A DNA stretch of 5,256 bases from an uncultured Oscillospiraceae bacterium (lineage in GTDB: Bacteria; Bacillota; Clostridia; Oscillospirales; Acutalibacteraceae): positions 1-5,256 of the forward strand of contig CABQAA010000175.1 of the NCBI GenBank assembly GCA_902461995.1, in the 5' to 3' direction. Shown here piece after piece: positions 1-5,029 of this stretch. Made by a program: the position numbers and the translations under genes. The stretch's first letter is position 1; each line of letters opens with the position of its first letter. The notes beneath the pieces are model-generated. The model made no database searches. It was not told the origin of the DNA and was given only the letters and a program-made list of their open reading frames with translations.

Positions 1-903
1 CCGCCGCATTTCAAACGAGAGGAATATGGTGGAACCCTCCGGGACCTCTCCGCCAAAAGAGAACTGCAGCATGTACCGGTTTCCGCTCCGCTTGCCCAGA
101 CTGACGGAGCCGTCGGTCCGGATCTCCCCCTGCCCAGTTCGGAGCAGAGGCTTTTGAATAACTGCCAGAATTTCGGGATCCTTCGCCAGAGTCTGCACCA
201 CCAGATATCCGCCTCTCGTCTGTTTCAGAGTGGCTTTAGAGGCCGGGATCTCCAGCCACATGGTGAAGTTCCCATCCGCCGCCGTCTCTTCCACCGCCAC
301 TTCCCCGTTGACACCGAGACTTGTCGGATAAAATCGGGCACGGATTCCTTTTCCGAAAGCTTCCGCATAGGACACCATCGTCTTCTTTTCCCCGATAAAA
401 TTGGTCTCTTCCCGCACCCCGCTCCGGATCGGCCGGTCAGTATCCACGCCAAACGCGATCTCGGCGGATTTGACGAGGCGGATGCCGGTTTCGGCACTCA
501 TCTCCTGCGGAAAATAGGGCACGACATCGCTGGCCGCGATGGTATAGGCGTATCCCTTTTCCCGTTCGGCCTCATCCCCCACGCTGGCAAGACGGGAATC
601 GATCAAACTCCAGCCTTTGGCGGCGTTCTGATATCGGATGGGGGAGGCAAACACATAAAGCGACTTTGTCCCGTCCTGATTGAGGTAGGCAATCGTGCTG
701 TCCGTATCATACTCGGGCAGGATCATTTTGTGAAATGCGGCCTCCTCCTCGGTGAACAGTTCCTGATAGGCCGGCGCCAGCCGAATATGCCGGCCCCCCA
801 AAAAACCGCTCAGCCACATCCACAAGCCGATTCCCAAAAGAATCAGCACTCCGGCCGACACACACAATCCAATGAGGGTGGATTTTCTTTTTATCCTTTT
901 CAA
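1..903 (-). CDS. Membrane-anchored extracytoplasmic protein, N-terminal part, DNRLRE/wall-associated-like
   Basis: The reading frame is open from a TTG at 903-901 to the window edge, giving 301 codons; the C-terminal part lies outside. The TTG is chosen because an in-frame TGA lies five codons upstream, no ATG lies between, and GAAAGAGG sits 9 nt before it. Residues 1-8 are basic (MKRIKRKS) and residues 9-33 form one hydrophobic segment, so this is an uncleaved signal anchor or signal peptide with the rest outside the membrane. Residues 72-102 (IAYLNQDGTKSLYVF, then SPIRYQ and GWSLIDSRL) resemble the opening of large DNRLRE-domain or RHS/wall-associated surface proteins of Clostridia, where a beta-strand-rich N-terminal region precedes DNRLRE repeats. 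Residues 175-240 continue the beta-rich pattern. No catalytic motif is visible. The coding frame is well supported; the family name rests on remembered resemblance and is moderate. It is divergent from the AraC-type gene. Confidence 0.72.
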   Translation of the reverse strand, partial: MKRIKRKSTLIGLCVSAGVLILLGIGLWMWLSGFLGGRHIRLAPAYQELFTEEEAAFHKMILPEYDTDSTIAYLNQDGTKSLYVFASPIRYQNAAKGWSLIDSRLASVGDEAEREKGYAYTIAASDVVPYFPQEMSAETGIRLVKSAEIAFGVDTDRPIRSGVREETNFIGEKKTMVSYAEAFGKGIRARFYPTSLGVNGEVAVEETAADGNFTMWLEIPASKATLKQTRGGYLVVQTLAKDPEILAVIQKPLLRTGQGEIRTDGSVSLGKRSGNRYMLQFSFGGEVPEGSTIFLSFEMRR

Positions 904-912
904 CTTTTTTAA

Positions 913-920
913 CCTCTTTC
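913..920 (-). promoter_or_regulatory. Ribosome binding site that fixes the TTG start
   Basis: On the minus strand the site reads GAAAGAGG and ends 9 nt before the TTG at 903. It decides the start, since the frame has a stop just upstream and no ATG before the membrane segment. Confidence 0.6.
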
Positions 921-921
921 T

Positions 922-936
922 TCAAAGCGCTTGCAA
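922..936 (-). promoter_or_regulatory. Possible catabolite-responsive (cre-like) element
   Basis: The minus strand reads TTGCAAGCGCTTTGA. It matches the Bacillota cre consensus WTGNAANCGNWNNCW at every fixed position except one (G for C near the end), and its core AAGCGCTT is a perfect palindrome. It lies just upstream of the ribosome binding site of the left-end gene, where a CcpA roadblock could act. A 15-bp degenerate match can arise by chance and no CcpA gene is in view, so this is only a candidate. Confidence 0.25.
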
Positions 937-959
937 AGTCCAAAAAGGCATGGTACTCT

Positions 960-982
960 ATATTGGTAAAGTTATCCAATAT
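960..982. promoter_or_regulatory. Perfect 7+7 bp dyad in divergent intergenic region (putative operator)
   Basis: ATATTGG and CCAATAT are exact inverted repeats separated by 9 bp (TAAAGTTAT). The dyad sits between the divergent left-end gene and the AraC-type gene. Its right arm ends 7 bp before the TATAAT at 990-995, so it overlaps the expected -35 region of the rightward promoter. This placement fits a transcription factor site, possibly for the adjacent AraC protein, although AraC proteins more often bind direct repeats. The regulator is unknown. Confidence 0.4.
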
Positions 983-989
983 GGGAGTT

Positions 990-995
990 TATAAT
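990..995 (+). promoter_or_regulatory. Putative -10 element of the araC-type gene
   Basis: A consensus TATAAT lies about 80 nt before the regulator's start. No good -35 is found at 16-18 bp (TAAAGT at 17 bp). TTGGTA at 963-968 is too far, with a 21-bp spacer. A weak promoter needing an activator is possible. The complementary strand reads TATTAT at 996-991, so a leftward promoter could overlap it. Confidence 0.4.
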
Positions 996-1075
996 AGAAG
1001 GCTGTACGCGTCATTGCCTTTTCGACAATATTTTTGGGATTCTGAGCAATTCCGGCAGAAGGGAGAATCCGCCTG

Positions 1076-1954
1076 ATGACGACGTGCCGTTACAGACCCG
1101 GGCGCCAGGTGCCCGTCACACTCGAGCCGATCCGTACCGCCTCGCCGCTTCAGCAGGGGCAGTTTCATCTTCTGTTCATTCAGAGCGGCGGTGTCTTCGG
1201 ACAGCTGCAGGATCTTGCCTGCTTCATCGGGGGCCGCACCCTGCTTTGCCTGTCTCCCCATACGCGGCTCATCCTGAAGGATACCCGCCGTCTGACGGGA
1301 CTCCATCTGTCCTTCGCCCCCGCCTTCATTAACGTTCATCTGCGTGCGGATGCACTTCTCTCTCCCGCTTATGAAACCCGGCGGCGGGAATGCGGATACC
1401 CGGATTTTCATCCGTTTCTGCAGGACGATCCCGCCCATCCCGGCATCATGGGGTTGGACGATGCTTCCTACGCCTATATCACCGACTGCTTCGATAAAAT
1501 AGCCGTGCAGCTCCGTGAACAGCCGGATTCCAAATGGTCCTGCCGGGCCAGATCTCTTCTGCTCAAATTGATCGCCTTTCTTGGCGACGATCAGAAGATC
1601 GCGGGCTGGAATCCGGCCGGGGATACGCCGGCCGCCCGGATGTGTCAGTACATCTTGACCCATTTGGACGGCGATCTGACGGTGGGCACCCTCTGCCGGA
1701 TGTTTGCCACCAACCACACCTCTCTTTACCGGCAGTTCAAAGCCCACACCGGGCTGCCGGTATCGGAATATGTGCTGCAGAAGCGTCTGGAAACCGCCAA
1801 AAGCAGCCTAGCGTTTACGTCCCTATCCTTAGCGGAAATCGCCCAGACCTGCGGCTTCAAAGAAAGCTCGTATTTTGCCCGCATATTCAAACAGAATACG
1901 GGAATGACTCCCTTGATGTACCGCTGCACCATGCGCAAAAAACGGATGGAATGA
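1076..1954 (+). CDS. AraC/XylS-family transcriptional regulator
   Basis: The product is 292 residues, the usual length for a two-domain AraC regulator. The N-terminal half (about 15-120) looks like the cupin-type sensor domain, including HLLFIQSGGV at 31-40 and the stretch LSFAPAFINVHL at 78-89, often seen in clostridial members. The C-terminal DNA-binding domain has two helix-turn-helix units: 201-222 (LTVGTLCRMF, then SLYRQF) and 251-284 (SLAEIAQTCGFKESSYFARI, then FKQNTGMTPLMYR), which match the family signature well. The ATG at 1076 is preceded by AAGGGAG with a 10-nt gap. A TATAAT lies about 80 nt upstream. The effector cannot be deduced. It is divergent from the left-end membrane protein gene and is followed after 13 nt by a methyltransferase remnant that was probably once co-transcribed. 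Its target may be its own divergent region, which is an inference. Confidence 0.92.
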   Translation: MTTCRYRPGRQVPVTLEPIRTASPLQQGQFHLLFIQSGGVFGQLQDLACFIGGRTLLCLSPHTRLILKDTRRLTGLHLSFAPAFINVHLRADALLSPAYETRRRECGYPDFHPFLQDDPAHPGIMGLDDASYAYITDCFDKIAVQLREQPDSKWSCRARSLLLKLIAFLGDDQKIAGWNPAGDTPAARMCQYILTHLDGDLTVGTLCRMFATNHTSLYRQFKAHTGLPVSEYVLQKRLETAKSSLAFTSLSLAEIAQTCGFKESSYFARIFKQNTGMTPLMYRCTMRKKRME

Positions 1955-1967
1955 AGAGGGCGTTTCC

Positions 1968-2503
1968 GTGTAGAACCGGCATATCGATCACGCCCCGACC
2001 TTCGATTTTGGAAAAACCTCAAAAGACTACGCCCGGTTCCGGGACATCTATCCGACCGCACTCCATGACAGGCTGCGCGATCTGGGGATAGGCCGCCGGG
2101 AAAGCCGCTGGCTGGATCTCGGTACCGGTACGGGCGTGCCGCCCCGGACCTTGGCGGAAAACGACGCCTGCTCGTATCCGGCGGCCGTTTCGTCAAGGTG
2201 TTTATGGGCTGGCGCCCCGATGACTCGGTGGCGTGCGCATCGGAGCAGTTGGTCCGGCGTCTCGATTCGGGCCGGACAAACGACAAGCCGGCCCTCCGCA
2301 ATATGAAGATCCATCTCTTTGACCATTCTGAATACGAAACCTTGACCGCCACCCTGCCCTTCACCCAGAAATCCCGGCACAGCCGGATGTTCACCTGCCG
2401 GGGACAGGGCCCGATGGATCCGCCGGAGCTTGCGCAGTTCCAGCGGGAACATCCCCGGCTGCTGTCCGCCTTTCCGGAATGCTTCACTGTCGATTCAAGA
2501 TAA
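1968..2503 (+). pseudogene. Decayed SAM-dependent class I methyltransferase gene
   Basis: Two fragments of one methyltransferase lie in different frames. The first (1968-2162) begins at a GTG 7 nt after AAGAGGG, but codon 2 is TAG. It continues NRHIDHAPTFDFGKTSKDY, then ARFRDIYP and SAM-binding motif I WLDLGTGTGVPPRTL. The second (about 2165-2503) reads RLLVSGGRFVKVFMGW, matching the late strand before and after the conserved GGR turn, then LPFTQKSRHSRMFTCRGQG and FQREHPRLL, ending at TAA. From the family, some 70 residues between motif I and GGR are missing, including the motifs that contact the SAM ribose and adenine, and the join shifts the frame. The C-terminus also seems short by some residues. 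An ATG at 2198 opens the second fragment but lacks a SAM site. A working enzyme is very unlikely. Substrate class is unknown. Confidence 0.85.
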
Positions 2504-2540
2504 AATCCCCCTCTCTTTCCGATGGCCAGGCACGGCCGCA

Positions 2541-2571
2541 CCTCCCCTTCCATATTCTATAGGGGGAGGGG
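2541..2571 (+). promoter_or_regulatory. Hairpin covering the lipase ribosome binding site
   Basis: CCTCCCCTT (2541-2549) can pair with AGGGGGAGG (2561-2569) as nine consecutive base pairs, one of them G-U, around an 11-nt loop. The right arm is the Shine-Dalgarno itself, a long purine run AGGGGGAGGGG ending 7 nt before the lipase ATG. A second tract, TCCCCCT at 2506-2512, can pair with AGGGGGA at 2561-2567 instead. No T-run follows, so it is not a normal terminator. The pairing is seen in the sequence; a role in translation control is inferred. Confidence 0.5.
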
Positions 2572-2578
2572 TTGCCCG

Positions 2579-3265
2579 ATGAACGTCAATGAAACGCTTT
2601 ACGGCATGGAACTCTGCGCCCTGGCATATAAAGAGATACAGCCCTGTTTCCCGGGAATGACCTTAGAGGTGATCGACGACGAAAACGGGGTGCAGTGTTA
2701 TCTCCGACGGCAGGGCGATACCCTGTATATCACCTTCCGCGGATCCAATTCCCTCAAGGATTGGAAGGTGGATCTCACCTTTTTTAAAACCTGCATTCCT
2801 TACGACGGCTGCAACCCCAAGCTCCGGGTGCATTCCGGGTTCCTCGGCGCCTATAAGCGGCCGTCGGTGCGCGGCCGCATTCTCTGCGCCGTCACCCCCG
2901 ACATCCGGCACATCAAAGTCGCCGGTCACTCCTACGGCGCCGCGCTGGCCGTACTATGCGCGGTCGATCTCGAATACCATTATCCGCAGAAAGACTACGA
3001 GGTCCTCCTGTTCGGCTGTCCCCGGGTGGGCAACCGTGCTTTTCGGAAATCGTATAACAAACGGGTGTTCAAAACGCTGCGGGTGGAAAACGGAAACGAC
3101 ATCGTCACCAAAGTCCCCCCCGCTCTTTGGGGCTTCCGTCATGTGGGGATCCGGATACCCATCGGGGCGCCCCGCCTGCCCGGCGTGGTCTCACTGAATG
3201 CACATCGTCCGCAGTATTACGTCTCCTCGCTTTTCAGGAATTTTTTTCCACAGGGCCTTTCCTGA
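2579..3265 (+). CDS. Class 3 lipase-family alpha/beta hydrolase
   Basis: The product is 228 residues from the ATG at 2579, chosen because the purine run AGGGGGAGGGG ends 7 nt before it. An upstream in-frame ATG at 2522 adds 19 non-conserved residues and lacks such a site. The protein is a compact lipase_3 domain (fungal Rhizomucor-type lipase fold), which hydrolyses acyl ester bonds. Visible landmarks are the oxyanion-side loop ITFRGSNSLKDWKVDL (51-66), VHSGFLGAYK (84-93), the nucleophile elbow GHSYG with Ser118, FGCPRVGN (145-152), Asp174 in NDIVTKVPP and His208 in NAHRPQYY. The full Ser-Asp-His triad is therefore present. No signal peptide or membrane segment is seen, so the enzyme is probably cytoplasmic. 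The natural ester is unknown. It follows the methyltransferase remnant by 75 nt with no clear promoter, and a hairpin can cover its ribosome binding site. Confidence 0.9.
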   Translation: MNVNETLYGMELCALAYKEIQPCFPGMTLEVIDDENGVQCYLRRQGDTLYITFRGSNSLKDWKVDLTFFKTCIPYDGCNPKLRVHSGFLGAYKRPSVRGRILCAVTPDIRHIKVAGHSYGAALAVLCAVDLEYHYPQKDYEVLLFGCPRVGNRAFRKSYNKRVFKTLRVENGNDIVTKVPPALWGFRHVGIRIPIGAPRLPGVVSLNAHRPQYYVSSLFRNFFPQGLS

Positions 3266-3274
3266 TAAATCACA

Positions 3275-3303
3275 TTGACAAAGACAGGGGATTGTGATAT
3301 ACT
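3275..3303 (+). promoter_or_regulatory. Strong extended -10 promoter of the cold-shock gene
   Basis: TTGACA (3275-3280), a 17-bp spacer and TATACT (3298-3303), with TG one base before the -10, form a near-consensus housekeeping sigma promoter. Transcription should begin near 3310, leaving a leader of about 120 nt before the csp start. Confidence 0.85.
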
Positions 3304-3309
3304 ACCAGC

Positions 3310-3432
3310 GTAATCACGACGTGGAACGGAACTCACATGGTATGTAAGTCATGTTCGTTTGATGATTTACTGCCCTGTGGGTTTTTTGCTTGCCAGAACG
3401 ATTACCACTCTATATTTCAAGGAGGACCCACC
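3310..3432 (+). promoter_or_regulatory. Long structured 5' leader of the cold-shock gene
   Basis: A leader of about 120 nt is typical of cspA-type mRNAs, where it tunes translation with temperature. GTGGGTTTTTT (3377-3387) can pair with GGAGGACCCAC (3421-3431) without a gap: seven Watson-Crick and four G-U pairs, covering the Shine-Dalgarno and the bases before the start. GTAATC (3310-3315) can pair with GATTAC (3400-3405), which crosses the first helix and so competes with it or forms a pseudoknot. A local stem joins ACATG (3335-3339) and CATGT (3350-3354). The complementarity is direct observation; switching is inference. Confidence 0.5.
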
Positions 3433-3651
3433 ATGTACAACGGCACTGTCAAATGGTTCAATGCGGAAAAAGGATACGGCTTCATCTCCAGCGAAGAGGC
3501 CGGCGAGGATGTGTTCGTGCACTTCTCCGCCATTCAGGCTGATGGCTACAAATCCCTCACCGAGGGCCAGAAAGTCACCTTCGAGACCGAGCCCGATCCC
3601 AAAAACAGCAGCAAGCTGCGCGCGAAAAATGTGACCGTCGTCGCGGAATAA
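3433..3651 (+). CDS. csp: Cold-shock protein, CspA family
   Basis: The product is 72 residues, a single OB-fold cold-shock domain that binds single-stranded RNA and DNA and acts as an RNA chaperone in the cytoplasm. It opens with MYNGTVKWFN. RNP1 is KGYGFI at 13-18 and RNP2 is VFVHF at 27-31; the nucleic-acid-stacking aromatics Trp8, Phe9, Phe17, Phe28, His30 and Phe31 are all present. It is a few residues longer than the common 66-67, with the extra length in the loop and tail. The ATG at 3433 follows AAGGAGG by 7 nt. An in-frame ATG at 3337 would add 32 residues absent from the family, so it is treated as leader. The gene is its own transcription unit, with promoter 3275-3303 and terminator 3667-3696. 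Which csp paralogue this is cannot be told. Confidence 0.97.
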   Translation: MYNGTVKWFNAEKGYGFISSEEAGEDVFVHFSAIQADGYKSLTEGQKVTFETEPDPKNSSKLRAKNVTVVAE

Positions 3652-3666
3652 GCCGACACGGACCAC

Positions 3667-3696
3667 GTCCGCCCCTGTAAAGGGGCGGATTTTTTT
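3667..3696 (+). terminator. Intrinsic terminator after the cold-shock gene
   Basis: TCCGCCCCT and AGGGGCGGA (3668-3676 and 3681-3689) form a perfect 9-bp stem with a GTAA loop, extendable by a G-U pair, and run into seven T residues (3690-3696). It lies 15 nt after the csp stop codon and ends that unit before the next promoter. Confidence 0.95.
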
Positions 3697-3741
3697 ATGT
3701 GCCTTTTGGACGCCAGCATCCGCTCATCTTCTCCCCGCCGC

Positions 3742-3770
3742 TTGACAGCCTGCCTCTTCCACTCTATACT
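3742..3770 (+). promoter_or_regulatory. Promoter of the GNAT acetyltransferase gene
   Basis: TTGACA (3742-3747), a 17-bp spacer and TATACT (3765-3770) have the same hexamers and spacing as the csp promoter but lack the TG extension. Transcription should begin near 3777, about 57 nt before the ATG at 3834. This also argues against the longer in-frame reading from 3699. Confidence 0.85.
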
Positions 3771-3833
3771 CGAGCTATCTTGCGGACAACCCGGCCGTCG
3801 TTCAGTCGTCCGCGCCTCAGAAAGGGTGTTTCT

Positions 3834-4691
3834 ATGCCGGAGCTTTATCTGTATCAAACCGATTATCGCGCGGATCCGGCCAAGTGCCATCGTCTGGCCG
3901 CCCTGGCTTTGCGCGTATTTGACCTGGATTTGACCACCTGGCAGGAAAACGACCGTTACGTCCCCCATTCCCTGTTTGATGGGGACATCCTCGTCTCCAA
4001 CGCCTCGGCCAGCCGGCAGGATTACCTCATCGACGGACGTCTCTGGCGCACTCTGCAGCTCGGCACCGTCATGACCGATCCGGCCTATCGGGGCCAAGGG
4101 TGCGCAGCCCGGCTGATCGCAAACGTGCTGGACCTGTGGGAAAATCGGGTGGATTTCGTGTTTCTCTACGCCAACGAGTCGGTGCTGGACTTCTATCCCC
4201 GGTTCGGTTTCGTCCCCGCGATGCAGTACCAGACCGTCGTCTCCCTTCCGGGGGGCAGCCGGGGAGAAGGCCGGAAAATCAATCTGTCCATACCGGAGGA
4301 TTTGGCTTTGGTCCGTCGTCTCGCCGGCGGGTCTCTTCCCTCCTCTCCCTCCTGCCGTCTGACCGACGGACAGGCCCTTCTCCGCTTTTATCTCGAAGGC
4401 GCGTTCGCGGATGCCCTGTGGTATCTGCCGGACCGGGACCTGCTTGCTGTTCTGGAACCGGACGAGGGCGCATGTCTTGTATACGATCTTTTCACACCTC
4501 ATTCCTATTCTCTCGGCGAGATTCTCCCGCGGATCGCCCCGTCCGGCTGCCGTACGATCCGGCTCGGCTTCACGCCTTCGGAGACCGAAGGATTGGCCGT
4601 GACACGGAAACCGTCCGGTGATCCCTTCTTTGTGCGCGGGGACGCGCCGCCGTTCGACGGCCGGATGCTGCCGCTCCTCACCCATACCTGA
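3834..4691 (+). CDS. GNAT-family N-acetyltransferase with extra C-terminal domain
   Basis: The product is 285 residues from an ATG 7 nt after AAAGGG and downstream of a near-consensus promoter. The N-terminal half is a GNAT domain that moves an acetyl group from acetyl-CoA to an amine. Motif A is LGTVMTDPAYRGQGCAARLI (76-95), with the R-x-x-G-x-A pyrophosphate loop at 86-91. Motif B follows as FLYANESVLDFYPRFGFVP (110-128), the usual YxRFGF end. The remaining 150 or so residues, past a Gly-rich linker at 138-147, are longer than a single GNAT needs. With LRFYLEGAFADALWYL (183-198) and LAVLEPDEG (204-212), they look like a second, degenerate GNAT-like half, as in two-domain clostridial acetyltransferases. 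No signal peptide is seen, so it should be cytoplasmic. The acceptor substrate cannot be deduced. The gene converges on tpx. Confidence 0.88.
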   Translation: MPELYLYQTDYRADPAKCHRLAALALRVFDLDLTTWQENDRYVPHSLFDGDILVSNASASRQDYLIDGRLWRTLQLGTVMTDPAYRGQGCAARLIANVLDLWENRVDFVFLYANESVLDFYPRFGFVPAMQYQTVVSLPGGSRGEGRKINLSIPEDLALVRRLAGGSLPSSPSCRLTDGQALLRFYLEGAFADALWYLPDRDLLAVLEPDEGACLVYDLFTPHSYSLGEILPRIAPSGCRTIRLGFTPSETEGLAVTRKPSGDPFFVRGDAPPFDGRMLPLLTHT

Positions 4692-4986
4692 GGACGCCAT
4701 ATTGCATTCCGTGTCATGGACTCCGCTCCCCGAAGAGACATCCGCCGTGTGTTCTGCATCACCCGGTCCGCCGTGCAGAGCTCCCGCTTTTCCATGGTGG
4801 TCACCCGCGCCTTCCATGAGCGCGGCATGACGGGGCTGGCGGAGGGGAACGGAACCGAGGAGCCGTTCGCTGCGGCTGCGCTTTTATCCAGGGATATTGC
4901 CTTCTGCCAGCGGAGACATTCGAAGCCTTTCTCCGGACACATAGAGCGGTTTCGCCGCCCTTTCCGTGCTCTGAATACGCTATGGA
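4692..4986. other. Intergenic stretch without a supported gene
   Basis: This stretch lies between the convergent acetyltransferase and tpx genes. Open frames cross it on both strands (4716-5069 plus; 4505-4942 and 4801-5037 minus), but none has a good ribosome binding site or a family I recognise. They also run through the hairpin at 4987-5019 or back into the acetyltransferase gene. I see no promoter, tRNA, repeat array or T-run terminator. It may be a worn-down gene or plain spacer. Confidence 0.5.
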
Positions 4987-5019
4987 AACCGCCCCCGGCC
5001 TTTCGGTTCGGGGGCGGTT
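4987..5019 (-). terminator. Large hairpin after tpx, probable terminator
   Basis: AACCGCCCCCG (4987-4997) and CGGGGGCGGTT (5009-5019) form a perfect 11-bp stem with an 11-nt loop, whose ends may add up to three pairs. It starts 10 nt after the tpx stop codon on the minus strand. The following T-run there is short (TT of the stem then TCC), and no T-run follows on the plus strand. It most likely ends tpx transcription and may also stop readthrough from the convergent acetyltransferase gene. Confidence 0.65.
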
Positions 5020-5029
5020 GCTTGTGCAG

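Noticed and set aside
154..912. 252-residue open frame on the plus strand
   Set aside because: It lies antisense to the membrane protein gene, has no ribosome binding site and has a low-complexity His/Arg/Gly-rich composition typical of a G+C-rich shadow frame.
2198..2503. Intact 101-residue protein starting at the ATG at 2198
   Set aside because: Its sequence is the C-terminal part of a methyltransferase; it lacks the SAM site and a ribosome binding site, so it is included in the pseudogene.
1726..2553. 275-residue open frame on the minus strand
   Set aside because: It is antisense to the AraC HTH domain and to the methyltransferase remnant, and its Arg/Ser-rich sequence shows no family features.
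2522..2578. Longer lipase start at 2522
   Set aside because: The added 19 residues are unlike the family and would be encoded by the hairpin and the Shine-Dalgarno of the ATG at 2579.
3372..3387. Possible attenuator in the csp leader (CCC-TGT-GGG then a T-run)
   Set aside because: The stem is only 3-4 bp with a 3-nt loop, too weak for an intrinsic terminator; the T-run is better explained by pairing with the Shine-Dalgarno.
3337..3432. N-terminal extension of the cold-shock protein from the ATG at 3337
   Set aside because: The family starts with M-x-x-G-T-V-K-W, the strong AAGGAGG serves the ATG at 3433, and 3337 lies in the structured leader.
3699..3833. Longer acetyltransferase start at 3699
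   Set aside because: It begins before the TTGACA/TATACT promoter and right after the csp terminator; the ATG at 3834 has a well-placed AAAGGG.
3546..4817. 423-residue open frame on the minus strand
   Set aside because: It covers the csp terminator, two promoters and the acetyltransferase gene in antisense, has no recognisable domain, and the plus-strand genes explain the region.
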